Position numbers and translations under genes: made by a program. From NCBI RefSeq assembly GCF_013393905.1, contig NZ_CP040272.1, forward strand, positions 2,418,001 through 2,482,000: DNA of 64,000 nucleotides, written 5' to 3'. The notes beneath the pieces were generated by a model that was given only the letters and a program-made list of their open reading frames with translations, had not been told where the DNA came from and did no database searches. Positions 19,893 to 29,065 of this stretch are shown one piece after another (position 1 is the first letter of the stretch; each line of letters starts with the position of its first letter). The DNA comes from Nostoc sp. C052. GTDB lineage: Bacteria > Cyanobacteriota > Cyanobacteriia > Cyanobacteriales > Nostocaceae.

Positions 19893-20011
19893 TAGATATC
19901 CTACTTTTAACAAGTGCCTGTATTGACCTATATAAGTTTATCAGCATTCAAGTTACTGCCTTTAGACATGACAAAAAACCTGAAGGAAGGAAACTTGAGC
20001 CAAAAAATATT

Positions 20012-21994
20012 TTACTCAGGTAAATTTATCGCTGGATTCCGGCTAAAGAATCCTCTAGGGACTAGCTTAAAGCCAACTTGGTGAACAGGCATCACAGGCC
20101 AATCTTCCGATCGCGGAATATGAGTTACGCCCATTGTGTACCACAGTACGATATCTTCACCCATCAAGGCTTCATCGTCTGCAATATATTTGGGCAAACC
20201 CTGTCCTGGTTTAGTTTGGTTGGGATAATCTCCCCCAGCATAAAGTTCATTAGGTTTATATTTTGTTACCCAGACGTGATGAGTCGCAAATTCTGCTCGT
20301 TCTCGGATTTTTGAGCCTTCCACAGGGAAAAACATCGAGTTTCCACCAGGCATCAGCATATATCCAGGCGCAGCACCGAGAGCATTCTTTTTGTCTGCAC
20401 TAACAATCATCCATTCCCGACTGCTTTTCAGATCCAAATCGCGCACCGCAGACGTTTCTTTGGCTAGTGGGGTTTCTGAAAGTGCGATCGCATTTCCTAA
20501 AGGGTTTTTCTCATCCATCGGTAAAGCTTTCACATTCATTTCCATCACGGAATTCGCCTGACCATCGACATCGAAATCTAGGCGATAGTTGAAAAAATGC
20601 TGGTGATTTACTCCAAAGATATTCTTAGCAATTAACCGACCATAAGAATTATCTTCAGATTGCTTTTGAGCAGCCGTTCCCTGCGCCAGTACGATACCTG
20701 TTAACTCATTTTGGACTTCCAAAGTCCCATCTTGGTGAAAAATCCAATTAAGGCTGTAATCATAGTTGTCAACAGCTACCGTCATCGTCATCACTAATTC
20801 TCGACTGCGACGGACATCATTACGCTGAGTATTATACTCATAATGTTTCCAGAGCATTCCGCGATCGCGCTCATAGATACCGATCACCCCCGGCATCTTA
20901 TAAGGTTCTCCCTGCTCATTAGCAAATACAGCATTTAGCAACAAACCGTTTTCGGGAATTTCCTTACCCAATTCCATCGTATTTGCTAGTAAACCTAAGT
21001 TGTATTCTCCAACATCAAAGGCATTTCTAAAAGACCAAGTAGGCTCAGGATCGCCATAAGGTACTACCATTTCTGATAGGCTAGCACGGTATAAAACTGG
21101 TCGAATGTTTTCCCCGTCGTTGTATGCTACTTGGTACAGCATTAATCCATTACGAGGATGCATTGAATAGCGAAATTTCCAACCTTGCCAGCTAATTTCA
21201 TTGTCTTTGATCTGAAAATTTGCACCATTAGGTTGGAGAATCTTCAATGCTTTCAGTGGTGAAAGTAATTGGCCCAAGGACTTAATATCGTAGTTCCAAT
21301 TTTCTTTAGAGAAAGGTACGTTTCCTTGATCAATAAAACTGGCGATTTTACCCGTGTTCAAATTAACTGTTGCTACGACTCCTTCAATGGGACTACCATA
21401 ATAGTTCCAGGCTTTGCCTTTGTAGTAAGATAAGCCGCGACAAAGACGATTACCTGTTGCTTCTTCTTGTTGACTCTGGATTCCTGGTGCCCACCAACTA
21501 ATTTTGACTTGATCAAAATCGGTAATTCCCCGCTTTTGCATTGCTTTTTGCCATCGCGGATCGGCTTTAACTACCTGAGTTGCTAGTTCATATTCTGAAT
21601 TAACGATCGCAGGTTGAACAGAGGGTATTTCTTTCCAAGAACTTAAAGTTTTGCTTGTGATGTCTACGATACCCTCGTATGTTTTGTTTTGCGATCGCTC
21701 ATAGATTACCAAAAAAGCTTTTCGCCCAAAATCTTTACCAGGTGTAAATTTTAGAACTTCTTCTTTATCTGGTTCTTGTAAAGCAATCAGTGGAAAAGCT
21801 GCCATTTCGCTCAAAGTTTTTTCTCTTTTGATGACCGAAACAGCTGTACTAATTTCTGACTCAGTTAGCGAAGTGAGAGGATGGGAAATCGAAGGCTGTT
21901 GAGCCATCAATGTTTCCATTAATCCAATTGAGATAGAAATAATGGAAATGATCGCAATAGATAGCCACAAAAAACGCTTTAGCCGCTTAATCAT
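20012..21994 (-). CDS. Copper-containing primary amine oxidase
   Basis: This 660-residue enzyme oxidises primary amines to aldehydes with release of ammonia and hydrogen peroxide. The N-terminus has a basic start and a hydrophobic helix (residues about 8-30), indicating export to the periplasm. The cofactor precursor is Tyr411 in DNYDYSLN, where the Tyr would become topaquinone; the family consensus T-x-x-N-Y-D/E-Y has Ala in place of Thr here. Copper ligands are expected in HQHFFNYR (near residue 460) and in the THIPRSEDWPVMP segment. The catalytic Asp lies in the NAFDVGEYN region. The length matches bacterial amine oxidases. The substrate is unknown. Confidence 0.92.
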   Translation of the reverse strand: MIKRLKRFLWLSIAIISIISISIGLMETLMAQQPSISHPLTSLTESEISTAVSVIKREKTLSEMAAFPLIALQEPDKEEVLKFTPGKDFGRKAFLVIYERSQNKTYEGIVDITSKTLSSWKEIPSVQPAIVNSEYELATQVVKADPRWQKAMQKRGITDFDQVKISWWAPGIQSQQEEATGNRLCRGLSYYKGKAWNYYGSPIEGVVATVNLNTGKIASFIDQGNVPFSKENWNYDIKSLGQLLSPLKALKILQPNGANFQIKDNEISWQGWKFRYSMHPRNGLMLYQVAYNDGENIRPVLYRASLSEMVVPYGDPEPTWSFRNAFDVGEYNLGLLANTMELGKEIPENGLLLNAVFANEQGEPYKMPGVIGIYERDRGMLWKHYEYNTQRNDVRRSRELVMTMTVAVDNYDYSLNWIFHQDGTLEVQNELTGIVLAQGTAAQKQSEDNSYGRLIAKNIFGVNHQHFFNYRLDFDVDGQANSVMEMNVKALPMDEKNPLGNAIALSETPLAKETSAVRDLDLKSSREWMIVSADKKNALGAAPGYMLMPGGNSMFFPVEGSKIRERAEFATHHVWVTKYKPNELYAGGDYPNQTKPGQGLPKYIADDEALMGEDIVLWYTMGVTHIPRSEDWPVMPVHQVGFKLVPRGFFSRNPAINLPE

Positions 21995-22146
21995 CTTTTA
22001 CATTTTTACAAAAGACTTATAGTTATCTATTTCCAAGCCCAAGATTGAAAACCGATAAAATATAGAAGCAAAAGCCAAATTAATTTGCCAACATTGTCAT
22101 TTATCAAGAGAAGTTAACTGGATCAACATCAGTGAAGGACAGCAGT

Positions 22147-22980
22147 ATGGACGACGATCAATTCATAAGTGAGGCGGCAGAGAGTTTTACACGCCCTTGG
22201 TCTGACAGGCGAGGTATTGAGTCCATTGATCGAAATGCTGCCGTTGTACTTGTGAAAGTACCACTAAATCAGCTATCTGATGCCCTTGCCGAGAAAGCGA
22301 TCGAATCTCAACGCAATGTCATGGGAGCGGAAATCGAGGTTTCAGGCGCTTGTTTGTTCGCCTATCAACTAGTTGGACATCCTTGGTCGATTATGATTTC
22401 CGGCCTACTGTATGATCCATCAATTTTGCAATCAAGCGAGTTAGCTCAACTTTCAAAACAGTTGGGACAAGCAGTTATCACGATGCTTGTAAGCGACGGT
22501 GGAGGTGAAAACGGCTATGACTTGTTTGAGGGTGGAGAATTAGTTGAATACTTCAGGGGCGCAGATGGTGAGTTAACTGACGATTCTAATCAATATGGAA
22601 TTGAGTCCCAGCGATATCTATTGTTTCCGTACCCAGAGGATCTCGAAGATAACGATCTCGAAGAAGATGAGGACTCCGAAGCCCAACAAACAGCATATTT
22701 CTGGTCGCGTCGTCGCCAAGTAACAGCCGAAGAGATTGGCAATATTTGGGATTTTACACGTCAGTTTATGCTTGATTTTGATGCGTTTGATCCTGCCATT
22801 GACTCCGGCTATTTACTAGGAGAATATTATCCGAAGCCTGGCCGCTATCAAGTTCAAAATCCAGGGTTTGCTTTAGTTCTTGGTTATCGGGAACATAGGC
22901 AGGGCATACTTAATATACCTGATTTAGTTACTTCTGTACCTGATTTAGTTAGTGTAGATTACTTCAGATTTGGAAAATAA
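22147..22980 (+). CDS. Conserved-looking acidic protein of unknown function
   Basis: I do not recognise this family. The protein of about 277 residues has no membrane segment or signal peptide. It has an alpha/beta-looking N-terminal half (AAVVLVKVPLNQL, ACLFAYQLVGHPWSIMIS), a very acidic linker (DLEEDEDSE) near the middle and an aromatic-rich C-terminal end. The start is placed at ATG 22147 because GAAGGA sits 7 bases upstream; a GTG at 22132 is in frame. It is divergent from the amine oxidase gene with about 150 bases between, and a hairpin follows its stop codon. A globular cytosolic protein is likely; any role is unknown. Confidence 0.7.
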   Translation: MDDDQFISEAAESFTRPWSDRRGIESIDRNAAVVLVKVPLNQLSDALAEKAIESQRNVMGAEIEVSGACLFAYQLVGHPWSIMISGLLYDPSILQSSELAQLSKQLGQAVITMLVSDGGGENGYDLFEGGELVEYFRGADGELTDDSNQYGIESQRYLLFPYPEDLEDNDLEEDEDSEAQQTAYFWSRRRQVTAEEIGNIWDFTRQFMLDFDAFDPAIDSGYLLGEYYPKPGRYQVQNPGFALVLGYREHRQGILNIPDLVTSVPDLVSVDYFRFGK

Positions 22981-23005
22981 CCAAATAAATTATCCAAAAT
23001 TACTT

Positions 23006-23038
23006 ATAGAGGCGTATTGCAACGCCCCTCTATATTTT
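23006..23038 (+). terminator. Probable terminator after the gene ending at 22980
   Basis: ATAGAGGCGT and ACGCCCCTCTAT can pair across a six-base loop, followed by ATTTT. The stem contains a bulge and the T-tract is weak, so this is a likely but not certain rho-independent terminator. Confidence 0.5.
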
Positions 23039-23088
23039 GCGTCGCTCAATCTAAATCTCAAATCAAAAATTATTTGACGCTTCAGGAA

Positions 23089-23613
23089 TTAAGCAGAAAC
23101 CAAACGTCGTAAAGATTCAGCACGACGTTTCGCAATAGAGTTATTTGGATCAAACTTTAGTGCTTCTTCATAAGTTTGCAACGCCTGAGTAGTTAACTTT
23201 TTCTTCTCGTAGGCGTGAGCGAGATTGTTCAATCCTGTAACATAGTCTGGTTTAGATTTGAGAGCTTCTTTGTACTGACGAATTGCTAAGTCATATTGCT
23301 CTTGGATAAAATAAATATAGCCTAGCCCGTTGTAAATAGGGGCGATATTTTCTTCTTCCTCTTCTTCAGCAGCTTTGAGAGCTTTTTGAAATAGCGCGAT
23401 CGCTTGAGAGTACAATTTTTTTTCTGAATAAATACTGCCTAACTCATAATATTCTTGAGTCGTGCCTTTTTCTTTCTCTAACTTCTTTCGCAATCTTGCA
23501 AAAGAGCCTTCAACCTTGCGAGTTTTGAAAATCTGGCGAAACACACTCACGGCTGCAATTGTGAGTATAACCACCAAAATTGAGAGATAAACAACGGCTA
23601 GACTGTTATCCAT
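23089..23613 (-). CDS. ycf37: Ycf37-like TPR protein, photosystem I assembly
   Basis: This 174-residue protein has an N-terminal membrane helix (about residues 5-26) followed by a basic stretch and three tetratricopeptide repeats (about 55-88, 93-128 and 129-162; YELGSIYSEKKLYSQAIALF is one). This matches the length and layout of Ycf37, which in Synechocystis and chloroplasts supports assembly or stability of photosystem I. The assignment rests on architecture, so another small TPR protein is possible. The TPR face would lie on one side of the thylakoid or plasma membrane. It is transcribed on the same strand as the next upstream gene, about 130 bases away. Confidence 0.75.
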   Translation of the reverse strand: MDNSLAVVYLSILVVILTIAAVSVFRQIFKTRKVEGSFARLRKKLEKEKGTTQEYYELGSIYSEKKLYSQAIALFQKALKAAEEEEEENIAPIYNGLGYIYFIQEQYDLAIRQYKEALKSKPDYVTGLNNLAHAYEKKKLTTQALQTYEEALKFDPNNSIAKRRAESLRRLVSA

Positions 23614-23746
23614 TGCTGCAAATACAAATATTATAAAGTTGCTTTTGTAATCTATTATCAGCCTATTGGGTATCAGGGAGGTAAGGATAATTATCTTAAG
23701 TATTAATTGCTAATTGCTAATTGCTAACTCCTAACTCCTAACTAAT

Positions 23747-24562
23747 TTATGGTAAACCCCAATATTGAGCGCGTTGCTGGAGCCAACCTTGTTCTAAGTA
23801 ACGAGCGATCGCTTGATTCACATTTCGTCTAAACTCATCGTATTGCAATCCCTTGGGCATTACTATAGACAAGGGTTCTGTTGATAGCTTGGTTGGCAGT
23901 AGCCGATATTGAGGATATTGTTGTACCCAACCGCTCAAAACGCTAGCATCTGCGGCAAAGGCAGCAACGGCATTATTTTCTATTTCCTCTCGCGCTTCTT
24001 CATAAGAATTTACTCCTACTAACTCGGCGTTTGGCAGATAGTACCGCACTTTCGCGATGGTACTGGAGTTGTTGAGTACGGCAATTTTTTGTTTTGCCAA
24101 ATCATTCAACTGCTGCACGGAGGTATCTTTTGTAACTAATAAAGTGCCATCCAAATAGTAGGGAACACTGAAACTAACTATGCGACTGCGTGATTCGGTT
24201 GCTGTGACTCTAGCGATCGCAAAATCAACTTTTTTGTCTAAGACTACAGACAAGCGATCGCGATTCGCTACAGGCTGAAATTTGACACCATCGGCTTTAC
24301 CAACCAAGTCAACTGCCAAACGCTTTGCTAAGTCAATTTCTAAGCCTTGCAAATTCCCGTTACCATCTTTAAATCCCAAGGGACGCAAGTTATCTTTAAC
24401 GGCAACATTTAAATACCCCCGCTGCTGAATTTCTGACATTTCGGCAGCAGATGCATTTAATTCCGTCCCCACTATGGAAAAGCAAAAAATCAAAAAAATA
24501 CTGGCGGATAATACCAGATGTAACCGAGTCATTATTTGCCATCTGCTACATCTGTTATACAT
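23747..24562 (-). CDS. Amino-acid-type ABC transporter substrate-binding protein
   Basis: This 271-residue periplasmic binding protein has a signal peptide (hydrophobic LVLSASIFLIFCFSIVG and a likely cut after NASAA) and the two-lobe fold of the type 3 solute-binding family: LNVAVKDNLRPLGFKD, GLEIDLAKRLAVDL, and DFAIARVTATESRSRIVSFS. The family usually binds polar amino acids. The start may be ATG 24532 (MTRLHL), since the ten residues before it are not signal-like. It begins 12 bases after the rplT stop and may share its transcript. No permease or ATPase gene is near, so it may pair with distant components or act as a sensor-like protein. Confidence 0.87.
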   Translation of the reverse strand: MYNRCSRWQIMTRLHLVLSASIFLIFCFSIVGTELNASAAEMSEIQQRGYLNVAVKDNLRPLGFKDGNGNLQGLEIDLAKRLAVDLVGKADGVKFQPVANRDRLSVVLDKKVDFAIARVTATESRSRIVSFSVPYYLDGTLLVTKDTSVQQLNDLAKQKIAVLNNSSTIAKVRYYLPNAELVGVNSYEEAREEIENNAVAAFAADASVLSGWVQQYPQYRLLPTKLSTEPLSIVMPKGLQYDEFRRNVNQAIARYLEQGWLQQRAQYWGLP

Positions 24563-24574
24563 CCCTTGCCACCT

Positions 24575-24931
24575 TTATCCTTTAGCTTGAATTGCTAATT
24601 CCGCAACTTTGCCGAAGCTAGCTGGATCGAGGACTGCCAATTGCGCCAACATCTTGCGATTGAGTTGGATATCAGCTTTTTTCAAGTTACCGATCAACTG
24701 GCTGTAACTCAAGCCGTGTTGCCTGGAAGCAGCGTTGATCCGGGTGATCCAGAGGCGACGAAAATCGCGCTTTTTCTTTTTGCGATCGCGGTAGGCACTC
24801 CGTAGCGCCTTCATCACTTGTTGGTTGGCGGTTCTAAACAGAGTTGAATGGGAACCACGAAAACCTTTAGCTAGTTTGAGAATTTTATTGCGGCGCTTCC
24901 GAGCTACATTACCGCGTTTTACCCGAGTCAT
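24575..24931 (-). CDS. rplT: 50S ribosomal protein L20
   Basis: The 118-residue basic protein is a standard L20: it starts TRVKRGNVARKRRNKILKLA and carries the GSHSTLFRTANQQVMKALRSAY motif and the C-terminal INAASRQHGLSYS region. It binds 23S rRNA early in large-subunit assembly. It follows rpmI by 19 bases, the conserved rpmI-rplT order. infC, the usual first gene in many bacteria, is not adjacent. Confidence 0.98.
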   Translation of the reverse strand: MTRVKRGNVARKRRNKILKLAKGFRGSHSTLFRTANQQVMKALRSAYRDRKKKKRDFRRLWITRINAASRQHGLSYSQLIGNLKKADIQLNRKMLAQLAVLDPASFGKVAELAIQAKG

Positions 24932-24950
24932 AACTTATTTCCTAAAATAC

Positions 24951-25148
24951 TTACAAATATGGGAGCATCAAGCGCACGTTGAGTTCATCGCGTTCATGTA
25001 CAAGGGTACTCTGACGCAGGCTACGCTTTTTGCTAGAACTTTTATGTTCTAAAAGGTGGCTTTTGAACGCTTTACGACGGACGATTTTGCCGGTACCGGT
25101 GGCACGGAATCGTTTTGCCGCAGCTTTACGAGTCTTTAGTTTAGGCAT
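24951..25148 (-). CDS. rpmI: 50S ribosomal protein L35
   Basis: The 65-residue basic protein starts MPKLKTRKAAAKRFRATGTG and has the HLLEHKSSSKKR stretch typical of L35. It is a large-subunit protein and the first gene of the rpmI-rplT pair. Its promoter must lie in the 220-base spacer up to 25367, which also holds a repeat at 25302-25358. Confidence 0.98.
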   Translation of the reverse strand: MPKLKTRKAAAKRFRATGTGKIVRRKAFKSHLLEHKSSSKKRSLRQSTLVHERDELNVRLMLPYL

Positions 25149-25301
25149 GGTCTAGCTTTGATTCGACACGATCCATTATTATATACTATTAAAATTGCTA
25201 TAACTGCAATTAAATAAAGGATTTAAGCAACGGCGATCGCTACGAAGCTCTAAAACGGGATTTGGCGGCAAGTTTTTGGAGCGATCGCGAAGTATACACC
25301 A

Positions 25302-25358
25302 CAATACAGTTCAGATAAGCGCAAAACACTTGTAGAGACGGCGATTTATCGCGTCTCG
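25302..25358. repeat. Partial MITE-like element with GCGATTTATCGCGTCTC unit
   Basis: CAATACAGTTCAGATAAG is followed by TGTAGAGACGGCGATTTATC and GCGTCTC. Related copies occur at 29135-29184, 30549-30683 and 31985-32012. The left end is related to the CAATAC termini of the other small elements. Confidence 0.6.
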
Positions 25359-25367
25359 AAGTTTTCA

Positions 25368-27824
25368 TCAGGCTTGTTTGCTCATTACTGCTAAATTAAT
25401 CACACATTCAGGAAACTGGCGTTTTAAGGCTGGAAACACCGGACAAGGAGCTTGTTCTTGTAAATTGTCCGGTTTACTCCAAGTAAAGGGGGCTTTCTGT
25501 GCCGCAGACATCCACAACAGCAGCTTGGCTCGTGTCATGGCAACATAGAGTAAACGATACTCTTCAGATGTTTTCAAATTTTTTGCTACCTCCCATGCCT
25601 GACTAACATCCGGTATGACAGATTCTTCATGGAGAGTAGCGCGAATTTGGGCGCGGGCTACTTCTGATAAGGTAAAGTCGCCTAAAAATTGGCTTTGGGG
25701 AGGAACCCAAAATCTCCCAGGAATCAAGTTTTCGTGGAGAAAGGGAAGAAATACATAGTCCCAATCCAGCCCTTTTGCTTTGTGCATGGTGATAATCGTC
25801 AGTTGGCCGCGACGGGTGTAACGTTCTTCTGAATCCTCGGTTTCCACTGGTTCAAAACGTTCGGAACTAACGATTTCACTTAAAGCTGAAAGCATTCCCC
25901 CCATCGAACTGTTGCCAGCTATTTGCTGGTTAACCCGTTCTGCGAGTTTGTCAGCTGTTGCCAATTCTGCCTGATCGTAATTTAAGGTCAAAGCCAGAAA
26001 GGAAATTAGCTGGTATAAGGGCAATTCCAAACGAGCGCGGAGTAGACTACGACATAAGCGTGCAGCTTTTTGTACTGTTTCTGGCTGGGGTGCTGCTAGG
26101 GGGCCAGGATACAAAAACTCTTCTGGAAGACTAGCAAGGGCGTTGAGGTCTTGGGTAGGAATTAACTGGCGCTGTACTAATGCTTCTAGGGCGGCTTTGA
26201 GGTAATCGGGGGAGTGGGGGCGATCGCAAAATTGCAATAATGCCAAAATTTCTTGAGGAACATGGGAACGGCGATCGCGTTCGCCGACATCATAAAGTGT
26301 AATATTATGCTCTTTACATACAGATGTCAGAGCCTCTGTTAACCATCTTCCTTGACGATTTTCTCGGACTAAAACTGCTGCACTATTTTTTGTTGGGTCT
26401 TCGCCAAATAACTCAATTACCCTTTGAGATAACAATTTAACGGTGTGATGAATATCATCGGGTGTATAAAGTTCCAGTCCTCGCCCTACTGGTGCGGGGT
26501 TGGCGTTAGTTTGCGGATCGCCAGCTTCTACGGGGCGAATTGTCTGCAAGCGAAATGGTACTTGTCGATTACCCTGAGTTTGTTGTTTGTTGTTGGTTGC
26601 CGCTAACCACTGATTATTAATCCATTTGAGGGCAAAGTTAGCGGCTTCAATGATAATTCTAGTACTGCGACCGGCTCGATCCATCGTTGCCAATCGTTCG
26701 ATGCGATCGCACTCTTCGCAAAATTGCCGAAAATAAATTGGATCAGCTGGGGTGAAAGTAGAGTTAATCGCCTGGTTAGGATCGCCAACTCGGACTAAAT
26801 TGAGTGTTGACTGATGACTGATGATTGATGATTGAGGAGTTATTATTCTCTCCCTGCCCCCTGCCCCCTGCCCCCTGCTCCCTGCCTCATCTCCCCCATC
26901 ACTTGCCAAAATTTCTAACAACTGCGTCTGAAGAGGGCTAGAATCTTGGGCTTCATCTTCAAAGACGGCAAATACTTGATTTTGCTCAACGCGACGGGCA
27001 CTGTCATTTTCTAAAACGCGCAGTGCGGCTAAAATCATATCGTCGTAATCAATGAAGTCACGCGATCGCATTAAGTTTTGATATTGTTCGTACAATCCCG
27101 CCGCGACATTCAAAATTCCATATTCGTCTGTGGTTTGCTTACTCCACTTACGTAACAATTCTGGTGATATCCCAGAACTTTTTGCTTCATGAATTACCGT
27201 ATTTGCTAATTCTGGTAATACTTCTGTTCGCAGCACCGATTGACGACGCAACCTTTCTGTCTCTTCTCCGTCAAATTGATGACCTTCTAATAACCGCAAA
27301 TATCGGTCTGGATTATTTGCAATCCATTGTTCTACAGCAGTTCTGATAAAGCGGTGACTTTGGGTTGGTGTAATTAATGTGACATTTTCTAACTGCAAAC
27401 CCGACAAATCAGAATGGCGGTTAGCAATGTTCAACGCTAAACCATGCAGGGTATAGACAAAAAAGCCCGTCTGGGGTAGATGTAAATCATCTCGTAAAAA
27501 TTTGCGAATCTTGGCTTTAATATTGGCAGCAGCAGAGCGGGTAAAGGTAACGACTACCAACTGACGACGAGAAGATGAACGCTCATACTGACGGGCGATC
27601 GCGATCGCCGCCGCCGCCGCCATACCCGTAGATTTCCCTGCACCCGGAACGGCAGAAATCGCCAAAGGCCCAGATTGCCAGTCAGCCATTTGCTGCTGTC
27701 CAGGGCGTAGACTGTTGCGGATTGCGAGAATTTTCTCTTGTAAAGAAGGAACAGGCGATCGCTCAGACAATTCTGAGTCAAGTAATTCTTGAACAACAGG
27801 AATAGTAAAATTAAAGTCGGACAT
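25368..27824 (-). CDS. UvrD/Rep-family ATP-dependent DNA helicase
   Basis: This 818-residue SF1A helicase shows motif I AVPGAGKST, motif II FEDEAQDSSP, motif III VRVGDPNQAI, a motif V-like TMHKAKGLDWDYVFLP and motif VI LLYVAMTRAKLLLW. These place it with UvrD, PcrA and Rep, which unwind DNA 3' to 5' during repair or replication restart. It is longer than PcrA only through insertions. One insertion, between motifs II and III (about residues 310-342, DEAGSRGQGAGGRERI and following), is encoded by tandem CCCCTG and TGATGAC/TGATGAT-type repeats and is absent from the standard family. The exact orthology is uncertain. The gene is single on its strand. Confidence 0.92.
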   Translation of the reverse strand: MSDFNFTIPVVQELLDSELSERSPVPSLQEKILAIRNSLRPGQQQMADWQSGPLAISAVPGAGKSTGMAAAAAIAIARQYERSSSRRQLVVVTFTRSAAANIKAKIRKFLRDDLHLPQTGFFVYTLHGLALNIANRHSDLSGLQLENVTLITPTQSHRFIRTAVEQWIANNPDRYLRLLEGHQFDGEETERLRRQSVLRTEVLPELANTVIHEAKSSGISPELLRKWSKQTTDEYGILNVAAGLYEQYQNLMRSRDFIDYDDMILAALRVLENDSARRVEQNQVFAVFEDEAQDSSPLQTQLLEILASDGGDEAGSRGQGAGGRERIITPQSSIISHQSTLNLVRVGDPNQAINSTFTPADPIYFRQFCEECDRIERLATMDRAGRSTRIIIEAANFALKWINNQWLAATNNKQQTQGNRQVPFRLQTIRPVEAGDPQTNANPAPVGRGLELYTPDDIHHTVKLLSQRVIELFGEDPTKNSAAVLVRENRQGRWLTEALTSVCKEHNITLYDVGERDRRSHVPQEILALLQFCDRPHSPDYLKAALEALVQRQLIPTQDLNALASLPEEFLYPGPLAAPQPETVQKAARLCRSLLRARLELPLYQLISFLALTLNYDQAELATADKLAERVNQQIAGNSSMGGMLSALSEIVSSERFEPVETEDSEERYTRRGQLTIITMHKAKGLDWDYVFLPFLHENLIPGRFWVPPQSQFLGDFTLSEVARAQIRATLHEESVIPDVSQAWEVAKNLKTSEEYRLLYVAMTRAKLLLWMSAAQKAPFTWSKPDNLQEQAPCPVFPALKRQFPECVINLAVMSKQA
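26800..26895 (+). repeat. Short tandem repeats inside the UvrD-type helicase gene
   Basis: Two repeat types adjoin inside the helicase gene: TGACTGATGACTGATGATTG (about 26808-26834) and a CTGCCCC heptamer array (about 26855-26885). Both types are characteristic of intergenic regions. They keep the reading frame and encode a low-complexity loop rich in Gly, Arg and Gln. Confidence 0.75.
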
Positions 27825-27937
27825 ATAAAATTTTAGATTTTAGATTTTGGATTTGATTCCAAAACTGTATGGCATATATTAAACGGATTCAGAATCTCTA
27901 ATTGTCTTGTATATCTTCTAAACTCAATCTTAGCTTA

Positions 27938-29065
27938 CTAACTAATAACTCCCAATACAAATTCACCTTCATTCACAGCTTGATTAGTTGCGACATCATA
28001 AACTAATCCATCTTGTTGAGCGCAAACATCAATTACAGTAGGCAACTTTCCTTCTTTATTAAAACTGAGAATTTGATACAGCTTTTCTCCAGCTTTAATT
28101 CTACTACCTAACTCAATTCTAGATTGAATCATGCCACCTGCGATCGCATAATATTTTTTCCGGTTGCTGCTGGATGCAAAAGTCATCTCATGGTTTTTTG
28201 TATCATTCGATGAATTAGGAATTTGCAGTACACCTTTTTGCGCTAAATAATTTTTTACACCCCGCACACCTTTAGCAACTGAATCAGAGTTCATTTGCAT
28301 TCCTGTTCCCAATTCTAGTGTCCAAGCTTCCACATCAAACTTGATTTCTCTACCAAAGCTTTTAAAACAAGCTTCCAATGCTAACCAAGGTTTGATAAAA
28401 GCTTCATCAAAAGCATCACCATCATATTTATCAAGTAAAATTCCGAAATCAAGCAGGAAGTATTTTGCACTATCTTCTCGATTTCGGAAGTAATAAAGGT
28501 AGTCTACAGCGTGATTGGTAGAACTATGTAAATCAATTAAGTAGTCTGCATCTAAACTGAGATTTTGTAGTTTGTAGCCAAAAAGCTCAGTATAAGGAAC
28601 AGAATTAGGAGAATTAATTTTTTCTAAAATTTTTGCGAATTGTTGCTTAATTATAGTTAGATAATTTTGTCGAACGACCTCTAGATCGATATGAAGTTGA
28701 GATTTAGTAAAAGCTACTAAATTATCAGCTTCTTTTTCGTAGTCCCAAAATATGCGATTCCAGTCCTTAGCTTCGTAAATACAGTAACGTCCAGGGGAAA
28801 AATGATGAGCGCGCTCATTCGTCCCCATTGGATTACAAACGGGAACTAGCCAAATTTCTCCAGTTAAATCTGTATCATTTATTGTTAATAAAAACTCAAT
28901 TAGTTGGTGAATAACAGCATTACCAGCAATTTCTGCACCGTGTAGATTAGATTGGATGTAAACTTTTTTACCAGGTTTAGCGCCAACGAACTTGTAAACT
29001 TGGAGAAACAGGCGATCGCCCGAAGCCATTTGACGTAATACAATTTTTTCAATAACTGGTAGCAT
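27938..29065 (-). CDS. Succinylglutamate desuccinylase/aspartoacylase family zinc hydrolase
   Basis: This 375-residue protein belongs to the AstE/AspA branch of the M14-like metallohydrolases. The zinc-binding HxxE is visible in QSNLHGAEIAGN, the third ligand His in YLIDLHSSTN, and a substrate-binding Asn-Arg-like stretch in PVCNPMGTNERAHHF. The C-terminal 90 residues form a beta-rich domain that resembles a biotinyl/lipoyl-like fold. Members remove acyl groups from amino acids or act on related amides; the substrate is unknown. No signal peptide is present. The gene is alone on its strand with over 390 bases upstream. Confidence 0.85.
   Translation of the reverse strand: MLPVIEKIVLRQMASGDRLFLQVYKFVGAKPGKKVYIQSNLHGAEIAGNAVIHQLIEFLLTINDTDLTGEIWLVPVCNPMGTNERAHHFSPGRYCIYEAKDWNRIFWDYEKEADNLVAFTKSQLHIDLEVVRQNYLTIIKQQFAKILEKINSPNSVPYTELFGYKLQNLSLDADYLIDLHSSTNHAVDYLYYFRNREDSAKYFLLDFGILLDKYDGDAFDEAFIKPWLALEACFKSFGREIKFDVEAWTLELGTGMQMNSDSVAKGVRGVKNYLAQKGVLQIPNSSNDTKNHEMTFASSSNRKKYYAIAGGMIQSRIELGSRIKAGEKLYQILSFNKEGKLPTVIDVCAQQDGLVYDVATNQAVNEGEFVLGVIS

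Noticed and set aside
24951..25367. A missing or hidden infC upstream of rpmI
   Set aside because: The 219-base spacer has no coding capacity for IF3; in many cyanobacteria infC lies elsewhere, so this is not a loss.
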